Positions 1-11,653 of a stretch of DNA of 64,000 nucleotides are shown here, piece after piece. Position numbers and translations under genes: made by a program. The stretch is from Mortierella alpina. Lineage: Eukaryota > Mortierellomycota > Mortierellomycetes > Mortierellales > Mortierellaceae. The DNA lies in NCBI GenBank assembly GCA_029449245.1, contig JANATF010000011.1:744001-808000 (forward strand), read 5' to 3'. Every line of letters starts with the position of its first letter. Position 1 is the stretch's first letter. The notes under the pieces are model-generated. The model was given only the letters and a program-made list of their open reading frames with translations. It was not told the DNA's origin and did no database searches.

Positions 1-3000
1 GCCACTCTGGAACGAGTACCAGTCGTGCATGCTGTCTTTTCAACCGTTACTGGGGTAAAACTCTGCTGCAACGCTTCTTCGTCATTGTGATCCACTTGTT
101 GGCGTTCGTTCCAGCTGTCCATGTTATCCTCCGATCGCAGATCAAAGTCGTCACTCATCATGGAGGTTGTCGAGTTTCGTCGGGACGTTCCAGATGTCTC
201 ACTTGCGTACGAGGCGAGTCTTTCTGTCAACTTGTCCGTCGATTTCTTGATCCTCATGGCTCTGGGACTCGCCCCGATCGCCCTCAGGTTTGGACTGGAC
301 AGAACCTCTGTCGACTTGAGCTGGATGTAAGATGGTACTGTCACGCTCTCCTGAACTCTTGCGTGAATTCTGCGGACAATATCTCTGGAGAGCCTCCAGA
401 CCAAGATGCACCCATCCGCACTCGTGGAAATAATGCGGTTGCAATCGCTGATGAATTGGACGCCTGTTACGAGCTCAGAGTGGCAAATCATGTGTGCTAA
501 GCACGTCCCATGGAGCAAGTCATATATCCGAATAGATTTGTCACTGCCCGAAGCCGCCGCAATCGTGCCAGATGGATCTAGGCTGACATGAGTCATGCTG
601 CATATCTCTGCCATTCCTGCGGTCAGATCCTCTCCTTTGGTTTCTGCCTTGAAGGACTGTATAGCCTTCCCGCTGTCGAGGGCAAAGACGTTAAAACGCC
701 GGTCTCCAGAGACTACCGCCATCGTCTGGCTTGGATGATGCAACACCATATCGTAAAAGGTTGCACGCCCAGGAGCCTGGTGGTAAGGCTGATAGGCAAT
801 CCCTCCTTCAACCTATTGAAATTTTCGTTTACGAAACTATCAGCGACCGACTTTGACGCGGCACAGTTATGGTTAAACCATCCTGCATCAATCATCAATT
901 CATTACCTTGTGGCAATTGCGAAAGATGATGCTCTTATCAGCCCCGCAGCTCATCATACGTGACCCATTTGCAGTGAACTGGATGCAGGTAATGGATGAC
1001 GAATGGTCATCCAGTGTCTGAACCAAGGCGAAGTCGTTCATAACGTCAAAAACATGAAGCAACCGGTCGCGACCCGCTGTTGCAACTAACAATGGCGCCT
1101 CCTTATCGGCCGGATCGGTAAAGTCGATAGCCAGAATTTCAGTGTCATGGGCTTCCTGATAAGTCAGTTTCTCAAGAGTGGACAATGCATGGACTCTATA
1201 TATATGAAGAAGAATCAGTGTCTATATGCGCGGGCACTTTGTATGCTTGCACGATATGAAGGGGCAAAGCTGGTACCTGAGATTTCCTCCTTTGTCTCCA
1301 GACGCCAAGAAACGGCCGTCGGCGCTGATCTTAACCGTGCGCACTCCGCACTCCATCGGAACCGTGTTATAGCCGGGATCCAGCCCATCTAAATAGTCAA
1401 TTGGCATCAAGCGCATCAACCTCTGTACCCGTCATTCAATCTCATGGCTTCAAAGAGGTTATCTTTTTCGCTCGTACCTTGACTCTCCGGTACCTGAATC
1501 CAGGATTTGGTGTTTTCGTCAACATATAACACGCTGAGGATTTCTTTGCTGGGCCTCGCAGGTAGCGAGTCTTCCGGTGCGTGCGATTCAGAAGTGCCCG
1601 AAAGGGGTGTAAGCATCCCGTTGTTCTCATCCAGATTCCAGAATTTGATGGACCCGTCTGCCGAATATGTAACAAATGTGTCTGGTGGAAAGGGATGAAC
1701 GCTTTCATTTTCGTCCGCAGAGGGTACAACCTGTAGTCATGAATGGGAGTGTGAGCAGCTATCTTGATCGACCCTGCTTATTTCATACAAGTTCATTGGC
1801 ACTTACCTCTGCACCCCAGACACAGTCTGTGTGAAATACATGACTTCTGTATAACTTTGCGTCTGAGATGTTGCTGATGTCCCACACAGCAATGGAGCGG
1901 TCTGAATATATGCAGATCAGACTTTCAGAAGAGGCGTCGTATTGAGACGCCAGCACATCGGCATATACAGACGAAGTTGCATTCCCCTCGATTCCACCCT
2001 CATGCATGCTCCCTCGGAAAGCTCCCACAGGTAAGGGCTTGGCGAGGGTACCGATGTACTGTAAAGTCTCGGGCTCAAATAACCTACAATCATAGCAAAT
2101 CGCCATTGTTCAGTCTGTGATTTTTTTAGGCGTGGGCGAGTACCATATGTACAGTTTGTGAACCCCAAGGGGGCAAGTACATACCTGATGATACCATCTG
2201 TGCATGCGCAGATGACGCACCGATCGTCCAAATTAACCGAGTACGCTCCTCTGGCATGCAAATCAATCCATTTTTCCATAACGCGCCCCTCCGAGAAAAG
2301 GCACAGGATTCCAGTCGACGTAACGGCGTAGGTAAATCGGCCGTCCTCGCTACACGCTGCGTCCACGTAGTTGCTATCACGTAGCTCTCCAAGAATTCCA
2401 GCCCGGCCATCCAGTACCTGTACACTGCTTGCGACACTGGCCTACAATGATGGCAATCATGGTGGTGAGACACAGAGACATTATCATGACGAGCGGAAAC
2501 CGAAACAGTGTCAATGCGACCTACGCCTCCTTTCCTGCTCGCCCCAACATTCAGGTACCAGAACTTGATATGCCTCAATCCTGCAGTGACAAAGAAAGTG
2601 CCATCGGCTGAAAACGTGAGAGCGTTGACTTTGGTGGTGACTCTGTTGCTTGCAATCTGAGCGCCCGTCCTCCAATGCCAGACATGAATGTAGCCATCAT
2701 GCTACAATATGAAGTGCGTAAAAAAAAGAGAGAGCATCGCGTTATAAATATCGTCACTTCATTAGGCACCCTATGGGTTGGCCCATGTTCACTCTCTCAC
2801 CCTCCCCAAGTAAGCACTGAATTCAAACAAGAGAGCTTACCTGAAAGCCCAGAGATACCAAATACTTTGAATTGGGTGAGAACTGGACTGCCTGCACACC
2901 GAACTTGTGGCCTTGAAGCTCTCCGACCAGCACCTGCGTGGCCACCTCCCAGATGAGAATCCTGGGTTGATGCCCTGTCTGATTGTATACCCCGATGCGA

Positions 3001-3782
3001 GATAAAGAGTTCGTCGTCAATGTGAGGGCGTTGGACAAGCTATTAATATGTATGTCTCAGAGTCCTTGCTAACAACATGATGGATGAGTTGTGCGTATTA
3101 CCTCTCCTACAGCCAGGTACTGTCCATCGGGCGAGAACGAGAGACTGGAAACAGGCTTTGGCTTTACATTCTTATTGCTGCTGGGGTTGGAGATTCCAAA
3201 GCTGGAAGCCACTGAGGAGTCCGAGATATTCATGGGCATCAACCCCGCCAGCGGATTGATGTTGGGGCTCCCAAACGCGTTGTTCGTCCACTGGCTGCCT
3301 ACTGTCCTGGGGGAACTCCCGAGAGCAGCCGGTGCCTTCGATCCTGGACCCAGCAGTCCTGTGCCGGCTCCCGATCCTTCGACCGAGACGGACGCAGCGG
3401 TGTTAAGGACGGCACTGCAGAGCAGGCCAACCTGCTTATCCAGCTTGTGATTGTAGAGAACGACAACGCAGCCAGCTGCATATGCGACCAGATCGTGCGT
3501 CGGGTTGACGGACAGCACCGTAGGCTTGCTTGAGGTCAGACCGAGCACACGCTCCAACTTTAACTAGAGTGGACGAAAATAGGGGCTCGCCATGTCAGAA
3601 AACTCTGTCTTTATGGGATTGGCTCCTTTTTTTCTTCATGGAGCATGCTGCTCACATACCATGCCTCCTGGATCCTTGCGCTTCCGCCTCATGGCAGGAC
3701 TAGATGGTGGTGGCCCTTGCGACGCATAGGTGGCGATGTTTGAATTGCTGTTGGATGGAGTTCTCCTGGCGTGTCGCAGCAT
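1..3782 (-). CDS. WDR62/MAPKBP1-type WD40 scaffold protein (3' end outside window)
   Basis: Exons on the minus strand: 3782-3660, 3563-3102, 2978-2841, 2701-2525, 2441-2185, 2083-1807, 1730-1421, 1388-1277, 1195-907 and 812 to the edge. Together they code for at least 985 residues in one frame. After a basic leader ending RRKRKDPGG comes KLERVLGLT and VAYAAGCVVVLY, then TGHQPRILIWEV, VDAACSEDGRFTY, DGIIRLFEPETLQYIGTL, EAHDTEILAI and LDDHSSSIT. These follow the block order of animal WDR62/MAPKBP1, which scaffolds JNK signalling at centrosomes and spindle poles. A long series of WD repeats forms two propellers; a Ser-rich linker begins near residue 900. The fungal role is unknown. The junction between 1421 and 1388 is doubtful: it needs a 32-base intron or hides a frameshift. 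The family call is firm; the C-terminus cannot be judged. Confidence 0.88.
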
Positions 3783-4563
3783 TGATCGGGCACTGGGAAG
3801 GTTGAAATGGAAAGGAGGGCAGTTGGTTGATTCAGTTGGGTGAAGGATGGGATCAATGAGCCCATTCTTTTTTTTCGAGTAAGTGCGGCAAAGAGAATAA
3901 GAAGAAGGACAGAAGGCAGGATATCGCAGCGAGGAAAAAAGAAAGGAAAGAGAACGAAGAGAGGGGGGGAACGACGAAAAGACGGAAAGACGGAAAGACG
4001 GAAAGAGGGATAAAGAGGAGAGGGAGAAGGAGACGTCGCGATGGCAGAGATCGAGAGAACAAGAGAAAGCGGAGAGAGAGAGCAAGAGAGAAAAGAAAAA
4101 AAAAAAAAGAAAGAAAAAGGGAAAGAGCACCGGGGAGAACCAACAGGTGCATGCAGGCGAGTGAGAGAGACAGCAGTGTGAGTTCAGGTACGAGACGGTA
4201 GTGTGAGATTGCGAAGGGTGTGAGAGGTGTGAGAGTGAGATGGTGTCAGATGGAGAAGGTGTGAGAGAGGGGGACGAGGAGAGCGCCAGACAAAGACAGC
4301 ATGCATCGGGGATCCGGACGTGCATGCATGTGTCTCAGCTGTGTGGCAGCCTCACGCTGGTGAAATGAAGCGGCTCTGCAAATAGGACAGACACAACACA
4401 CACAGACATGCACACTGAGAGCGAGAGCGAGCGAGACATACAGCAGTTGTGGTTTGGCCACGACTATAGGTATAGGGACGAGGGCGCAATCGCGTCGATC
4501 GCGAAACAGACGCGTCGCGCAAAAAATCCATTTTTAACATCGTTTCCCGACATGGTCTGATCG
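3783..4563. other. Intergenic: GA/CT-rich leader region
   Basis: About 780 bases between two co-directional minus-strand genes. From roughly 3870 to 4300 the plus strand is almost pure purine (GAGAGA, GGAAAG and a long A run near 4100). On the coding strand of the WD40 gene this is a pyrimidine-rich tract, as often seen in fungal promoters and 5' leaders. Long reading frames here are low-complexity Ser/Phe/Leu artefacts. Confidence 0.6.
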
Positions 4564-4803
4564 CTACAGCTGTCCAGATCGGAAATCACTCATCGCCAGC
4601 CCAATCGCCACCATCTCATCGCCATACGCCCGCTGCAGATAAATCGACAGCCGATCCCGGTCCACATGCGGGAGCACGTCGCTCAGCTTGTCCAGACTCT
4701 GCTCCGTCAGATGATCAAGCGAGTGAGCGGGCGACTGAGCAAGCGAGGAAGAGGACACTGAGTACCGTTGATCCGGATTCACTTGAAGTGCCTGTTGCTG
4801 TTG

Positions 4804-4860
<57 letters not shown>

Positions 4861-7800
4861 TTGTTGTTGTTGCTGCTGCTCCTGAACCTCTTTCTTGCGG
4901 TCCTTCTTGCTCAAACGCCTCAGGGAATCCCGCTTGTGGGTCCTGGCAAACGATCCAAGAGACGAGAACGACGATGCAGAGTAGCGCTTGAGTTTCTCGG
5001 TCGGCTCCCTGTCCTTCATTGGCTCTTGCGACACGACTCCTCCGCTTCTCTCCATTGCCGGAGACCCACGTCCGTTTTGAATTGGTTGCTGTCGTTGTGC
5101 CTGCTGCTGTTGCGCGTGGAACTGCTGAGAGTGTTCTCGATTTGCTGAGGAGGGTGACATAACCAACGAAGTATTTGAACTCAAGGTCGAGGACGAAGGT
5201 CCCGCATACGTTAATGGTCTCGTCAACCCCCCCGCTGATATAGGGCTACCCCACCCGCCATGCACATTCGCACCTGTCTTTGGCACCGGGAACCCACCGA
5301 CAGGAATCATGATGGGCGACGTCAGCGGTGAATACACCTCATCCTTGCTCGTCGTCTCATCCGCATATGGGATCGGCTTTCCATCAAAATTGTACACAAA
5401 GCCTTGTTGAGGCGTCGCGGCATCAGCTGTTTCCTGCTGTAGACTCCGCTCTTGCTGTATCTGCTGCTGCCTCAACCCTGCAGTCAATGATGAGGACGTT
5501 GACGAGCTCCGGAGATCTGCGCCAGCAGTGCCACGAAGCGGAGACTCTTCCATACCGCTTGAAGACAGTGAAGCCACAGATCCAAACGACAGTGAGGAAG
5601 AGTTCAGCGAAGCATTGGAATTGGCTTGGCTGACCTGGTTAGGAACCACCATTATACTAGCTGGTCGGCGAGAGTAATGCGTCGAAAGACTCCGTCTGAT
5701 CGGTCGTTCCATAAATGCAGACGTCGTGGCCGTCAGAGAGGCTGTCGTAGATTCTCCGGTGTAGGAGGATGATAAGGCTGGTCCCACAGGCGGAAGTGGC
5801 CCGCCTCGTCCACCAGTCTGGCTGTCGTGTGTTCCTATCGAGCCATTGTTGTTGATCCTCATAGCCACTGCATCCCGACCCGACATGGACATCCGGCTTC
5901 CTGCCTGCACATCCGACATGGTTCGGCTTCTCACAGAGTTGAACAACGGGCTGCCATTACCAAGTGCAAAACTATTTCTCTTATTGTGGGAAAGCATTGC
6001 CGGAGCAGCACCCGATAGAGCACCATGTATCGCTCCTCGAGGAGCATTCGCCATCGCTCCTTGTCCTGCAATCGAGTTTCTGTTATTTCCACTTGACATC
6101 TGCGGTGGGGGAGGTGTTCCCGCGTTGACGTTGGTCGTAGTCGCATTGACATGGCTACCATTAGAGAATCCTCGCGCACGCCCTGAAGACCATGATCCCA
6201 ACTCCACAGCAGATCTGGTACTCTTCTGCTTGTAGAACAATGAACCTATTCCGCTGCTAACAGTACCAGGCTGCTGCAGCACATGTTCCTGGACCAATGA
6301 CTGTTGGTGACCTCCACCGATCGTGCCACCCGAAATGTCCATGGACAGTCGTTTGCTCGCATTCTTGATGCGGGCTCCAATGCCAATGCCATGGCTACTG
6401 CTAATCGTACTACTGGTGGTGGGGCTGCTGCTGAAGTGCGAAGTGGTCGGCGTCATGCGGCCACTGCTGCCTTTGGATGCCTTTGACAACGTGTCTGTCT
6501 GCGAATATACGGTTCCATTGACCTGTCGCGCAGATACTGCTCGCACGATTGCCGGCGGATCTGGTATAGCATAGTGAGAATAGTTCAAATGAGCCGCTGG
6601 TAATGCCAACACACCGGCATCTTAAAACTGGTGGAATAAGGGCAGATGAACGGAATAGAACGTCTACATACCTTTCATCAACGCTGGACGATCCTGCATC
6701 ATGCAGCGCAGTGCCCATACGTCCAACCCCGTTCTTGCGCGAGTAAATTCTTCGCAGGCCTGAGCATACACCCTGTTCCTTTCCTGCAGCGTCATCTTCC
6801 GAACGCGGTAGGCCTTGAGTGGAATAGGCCGCAGACTCTGATCCGGGAACACAAGCCTCTCGGGAGGAACATCCGTCAAATGTCCGCGCTCAGGGACCGC
6901 TCCAAATATACCACTGCTTCCGCCACTAGAACGCGTCCCCTGACTCTGTTGGCTCTTGAGACTTGCGCGCCTAGTACGCTCTGCTGGACTCGTTGAGGTG
7001 GCTAAATCACCGCCATCATCTCCAACTCTTGCGGAATCCAGAGGAGACGAGGATTCGGATTCTCTTCCACTAGGAAGTGTTGCTGAGGAGGTAGTGGAAG
7101 CTGCAGAAAGGCCTCTCTGAACGCGTTGTCTGCTCGGTGACATCCTTAGCAAAGCTTCCCGTCCCGCCAAAATCCGCGCCTCCTTCATTGTGAGCGGAGT
7201 CGTGGGCGTCATCACAGTCGCCGAGGAAGGAGACAAGATGCCATTTGTCGGGACAATCTGCTCCGCTTGGGTCAAATCTTGCACCCGCTGACCAAGTGAT
7301 CCTCGACGAGGACTTGCAAAGGCTGCCGGGGTCTGTATTGAAACAACAGATGTGTTACCAGTTTCCTTGACTTCGACTGGAGGCGACAGCGGTGCCAAAT
7401 CCCAGGCTGGGAGATCCAGGACACTCCTGGTCGCAGCATGCTGCTCTCCATGAGTCCTCTCCATTTGAGCCCGCGAGGCTGCCGCTGCAAGTCCCTCTCC
7501 CGAGGTGACGAGACTCAGACGCTTTCTCTTGTCAGAATTGACCTGCTCGCGAAATTGAACAGACGGAGCGTGGTCGCAGAGCGGTCTACCAGGCTCCATT
7601 CCTGGCTTGAGCCCGTTCTCACCATGCTATTAAAAGTAGTAGGTTGTTATAGAGTGTGTCTTTTGTTAGCTTCGAAAGCTGGAGGCACACAAAACTCATT
7701 TGGATGAAGACTACAGCGGAAGATGTTGAAAACAGAGATTTGCCAACAACGGATCGGATAAAGAGCCTGCACTCTGTGTCGACGACTCCCATGATATGTC

Positions 7801-9005
7801 TGTGATCGGGGCCTTGCTCCTACCTCGTGTTCGCTGGCTGGAATGGCCTCAGACCCGGTTGCCAATAGCGAGGTCAGGTCATTGCTGGAAAAGGAGAACT
7901 CCGGCAGCTTGAGTGACTCTGAAATTGTGGTGCCTGAAGACTGAGTGGTCTCTGTGATCTCAATCTTGTAGTCATCGTGGTCCTCATCCATAGTGTCCTG
8001 CTGAAGCTCAACAGGTTTGCGTTGGCCAAAGTTTTCGTACAGTTCAGTCACGTCCACTTTGATATCGTCGCGAAAATCTTGATCGCCTGGCACCTCCTGA
8101 TCACGGCGATCGTTTATGTCCTCACTCGAAGGATCGTCGATTTGTTCTCCCGCTTGTTGGTCCCGCATTAGGTCTGCGGCTGCAGCTGTGAGTGAGCCAT
8201 TAGAAGCCGACGGCTTAAGCTGCGCTTCGACTTCCAAGACTGAAGCCGCATTTTGACCAAAAGCCTCAGCTATGGCCGAATCAGGGGACACGGGTGATGC
8301 GAGAGGCGAGGGAATATATTGTGGTGCTCGGGGACCCATGAAGTAACTGCTGCTCATGATCAAGGACGTTGCTCCTGGCTGCTTTTGAAGCTGTCTTTCA
8401 AAGGTCGATCCAAAGATAGCGGACGTAGCTGATGGCGGGAGCGTGCGCTTTTGCTGATGTTGCTGCTGTTGCCCTACAGTTCCAAAGTAGTTTTCTGATC
8501 CTGAGAGACTGTCTCCTTGTTCGGATACCGTCAATGAGCCTATGCACCCCGACCAAGAGCGTGGGGCAAGCTGGTTGTTAGTGCGCTGGTGTCAATTTAC
8601 TCAAGACAAAGTCTCCTTCGCGAGCAATGCGCACCTTGGCTTGCTTCGAAGCTATTTAGAGACTGATCGGATCCCTGGCCTGGCACAGCGTTAAACGAGG
8701 ACACTATTTGTAGACAAATGGCTTAGTTCGAAGGACAGGCAGGCAGCAAGGTGTACAGACTCAGCTGGAAATTTCCTTGGGACCCGTCGTGTCGTTGTGC
8801 ATCACTTACGCTCGCCGTCGATCTGGTCGATCAGCTGCCGGAGGACATTCGAGTCTGCAACATGAGACAGAGAGAGAGAGGTGGGCCATTGCAAACAAGG
8901 CAAAGGCTCATTAGCAAGACACATTCACACATTCAGCCGTTTCGGATGGAATGCGCATGAAGGGCATCTGTAGCCTCTTCGACCAGTACCTTCTGGCGTG
9001 GCCAT
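4564..9005 (-). CDS. Low-complexity polyQ protein with C-terminal CUE/UBA-like segment
   Basis: Six exons: 9005-8990, 8854-8810, 8703-8635, 8539-7824, 7626-6672 and 6620-4564, giving 1285 residues with every junction in frame. The first exon holds only 16 coding bases. I do not recognise a named family. Most of the chain is Ser/Gln/Pro-rich and probably disordered. An Asp/Glu-rich stretch lies near residues 190-240. One ordered block sits before the 7626-6672 exon end (LQERNRVYAQACEEF, GLDVWALRCMMQDRP). A polyglutamine run of about 30 residues follows in the last exon. The last 45 residues (LDKLSDVLPHVDRDRL, YGDEMVAIGLAMSDF) look like a CUE/UBA-type three-helix ubiquitin-binding fold, LP standing where CUE domains have MFP. 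A cytoplasmic scaffold or ubiquitin-linked role is inference. Confidence 0.8.
4792..4881 (-). repeat. CAG/CAA trinucleotide tract coding polyglutamine
   Basis: About 90 bases of CTG/TTG on the plus strand read as CAG with scattered CAA on the coding strand. It stays in frame inside the last exon of the gene at 4564-9005. The CAA interruptions lie mainly at the two ends, so the centre is an almost pure CAG array likely to vary in length between isolates. Confidence 0.9.
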
Positions 9006-9390
9006 CGTCAGAGCAGAGGAAAGCGCGTTTTTAACAGAATAGTTTGCAGGAAAGTGGCGATATGGCAAGGCGGGCGACGAGAAGAAGAGGCAGCGGAAGA
9101 GGGACAGGAACAGGGAAAAGGACGAACGAACATGGTCCTTCGCAAGGCCTTTTGTCCTCCATATTGCATCCAAGTGGCAGCCCCTTTTTTTTCAGTCACC
9201 CGGACACATTCGCGCTGCGGGCCATCCGCGGCACACTCTGCAGGCTCATCGATCCTCACCCTTCCTGACTGCACGATTCCACTTTCCACATCCGACCGTT
9301 GGGGCTGGTTAGCATCCATGCTCCTCTTTGATCTGTCCTTGCAGAGGCTTTGAAAACTACCGCGTTCTATGATCTCTAGTCGCGTCTACT
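9006..9390. other. Intergenic, promoter of the polyQ gene
   Basis: 385 bases between the polyQ gene start and the carboxypeptidase stop. Short pyrimidine-rich patches are visible (TTTTTTTTCAG near 9185 on the plus strand). No further gene or clear repeat seen. Confidence 0.4.
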
Positions 9391-11025
9391 CTACAATGTC
9401 GTCTCTAAATGGTCCAGGATATAAGTCAATGCGGCCCATGTCTCCAGCCCGCTCGCTTGGATCTGATCTGCGGGTAGCAAGAAGCCATACTGGCCTTCAT
9501 CTCTGAGCTCTGCCACCAGGGGAGCCCTTACTCCAACGCTGTAGGCATAATCAATCGAAACACCCGAGACCTGGTAGATCGTGTTGCTTGCGTCTCCGGC
9601 TTGGAACTTGAGTCCGTTCACTTTCTCCATCGCGCTCGCAGCACCTTGCGCCAACGGCTTGAGGTACGTCTCATAGTTGACAGGAGGCGTGCCAATAAAG
9701 GCGTACGGGGTCAATAAAAGCTGACTATATGCATGAAAATCGACTAGATAACGCGGTCTTATGAATGCCTCGCTCTATTCCGGCGGAAGGACTTTGGGTT
9801 AAAGCAAAAGGCGTAAACACCTACTATAGCAGACAACATTGGGAGTCTCCCTCAAATACTTGCCGACGTTTCTCGCTTCCGGGGTAGAGAATGCGAACGG
9901 GCCTCTGTAATCATCCTCGCAGGGATCATCCGAACCTCCACCTTCGTTCCAATGAAAGCCCCAATTGCGATTGACTTGATGCACCCACAGAAAAAGTCAA
10001 CAATAGAATAATTAGCCATCGCTGTAAGAAACACATAGCAGAGCACCGGCTGAAGCAACCGCATTTGGAGGAGGGGTGAAAACATACTGTCAACGCCAAT
10101 GCAGTTCTTATAGCGTCTATAGCGTTGAGCGTTCTTGCGATGCAAACGATTCATGGTCTGGCTAATGACGAAGCCGTCAGGGTTCATGATCGGGATGATA
10201 TGGAAGGTGTACTTTTCCAGATATCCAGAAACACGTTCGTCATCTCCTGCCAGGAGCTGCTCGATCAGAAACTCGACCACCGAACCCGTTATCCTAGTAT
10301 CGGCGAATTAGTCAATGTTGTTCTTGTAAAGAGAAAAAAAAACCGCCAATAGAACGCAACGTAGGGAAGATAATAACGCGTGTTGTTGTTTGAACTTACC
10401 ATTCGCGCGCATGCTGAAGTCCATGAAAGACCACATTATTAAGCCCACTGCCTATAATGATTCCGGACTGCTCGCGTCCCTCGTGAGACTTGCCGACGTT
10501 AAACCCTCGAGCAACGTCGCTATGTGAAATAATCTGTAAGCGCAACCAGTCCATGTGTCTCTCGTAAGGATGGTAACTCTCAAACCAGTCCTGGGTATCA
10601 TTGGCCGGCTGCCCTCTTTCTGCCGCCTCAAGCGAACGCTTCAGCATATTCTTGGTTGCCTGGCGTGCCTTGTTATCATGGGCCTCTTGGTCCAGCAGAA
10701 CCTGGATATTCTCGATCCTAATTGTGTGGTTCAGACCCAGACGCTGAAAATCTTTGAAGGCTGTTGGCGTGATACGGAATTCGATGGGACCTCCGATCAA
10801 TTTGTCGTGCGTAAAATAGTCGAGCGTCAGAACGCGCTCGTTGGCGATCAATGTGTCAAGCTGCTCTTGATTCTCGATATGGGCACGAACGACGCGATGA
10901 CCATCAAATCTTGCGATTTCTTGGAGATTGTTGACAGGAACCGAGAAAGCAACCGGCAAGTAGGAGAAACAACACGCCGACACGACCAAGGCTACAACCA
11001 AGGCTTCTGTGAGCGAATGATGCAT
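9391..11025 (-). CDS. Secreted M14 metallocarboxypeptidase (carboxypeptidase A type)
   Basis: Four exons: 11025-10400, 10293-10088, 9974-9825 and 9743-9391, coding 444 residues. A hydrophobic signal peptide (about residues 1-29) is followed by an M14 propeptide and the catalytic domain. Zinc ligands are visible: HAREW (H205, E208) and DFHAY (H331). Substrate-carboxylate residues lie in GVDINRNWGF (Asn-Arg), and the catalytic Glu is in AELRDEG (E406). All key residues and the usual family length are present, so the enzyme should be active. It should remove C-terminal amino acids from extracellular peptides after propeptide removal. The HAREW and NRNW motifs are each interrupted by or next to an intron, which supports the splice model. 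The P1' preference cannot be read with confidence. Confidence 0.93.
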
Positions 11026-11653
11026 GTCGCCGAATAGCAGAATATCAAGGCAGGAAGGAATTGCAGTAGGAGGAGAAGAGAAAGGAACGTCAGTACAGCC
11101 ATGCCTTTGGGGCGAGAAGTGGTCTTTTTATGACATTAGTCCCATGAGTGTAGAGCTATGTTCTTTTGTATTTACATTGCGTGAGAACAGTCGCCAAGAA
11201 ACCCATAAAACTCTGGCTGGTGCGTGCTAGCGATACTCTCTCCATCTTTCTTTGTTCCCGAACTCTCATCTTGTAAATACGATAAGGTACAGTACTGTAC
11301 ATGCACAGTACAAGAGAGGCGATATTTATCGGCTGTAGAACAATCTTCAGCTTCGTTTGGAGCTGCAAGCGGTCTGTGGTTAGGAAACTACATGCTCTTG
11401 AATGGAAGGTGGTAAAGAAGCCTCATCCACCTCAGGATATAGAAGGTTGGCATGTTATATGAGACATATGTACTGCAAAGACCCATGCACTGGGTGCCAC
11501 AATACCATTGAGAGATGCGGAGAGTGAAGGTGCGCAGCGCCTTTTTATTCAAGCTCGATTACAAAGTGTGAAAGTATGATGGGCTGCTGTTCGTGTTCAG
11601 ATGTGAAGCATAGTGTCCGCTTCATCTACCTCACTCCACCCGATATATGGCCC
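11026..11653. other. Intergenic with a 14-bp perfect palindrome
   Basis: 628 bases upstream of the carboxypeptidase and downstream of the oxidoreductase. At 11287-11300 lies GTACAGTACTGTAC, a perfect palindrome, followed by CACAGTAC. It is about 260 bases upstream of the carboxypeptidase ATG, a possible operator for a dimeric regulator (inference). No gene seen. Confidence 0.4.
11544..11549 (-). terminator. AATAAA-type poly(A) signal of the FAD oxidoreductase
   Basis: TTTATT on the plus strand reads AATAAA on the minus strand, about 105 bases after the stop codon at 11654. Position and orientation fit a 3'-end processing signal. Confidence 0.5.

Noticed and set aside
3636-4325. 229-codon minus-strand frame upstream of the WD40 exon 2
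   Set aside because: Ser/Leu/Phe low complexity from a pyrimidine tract; only its last 40 codons, from ATG 3782, form the true first exon.
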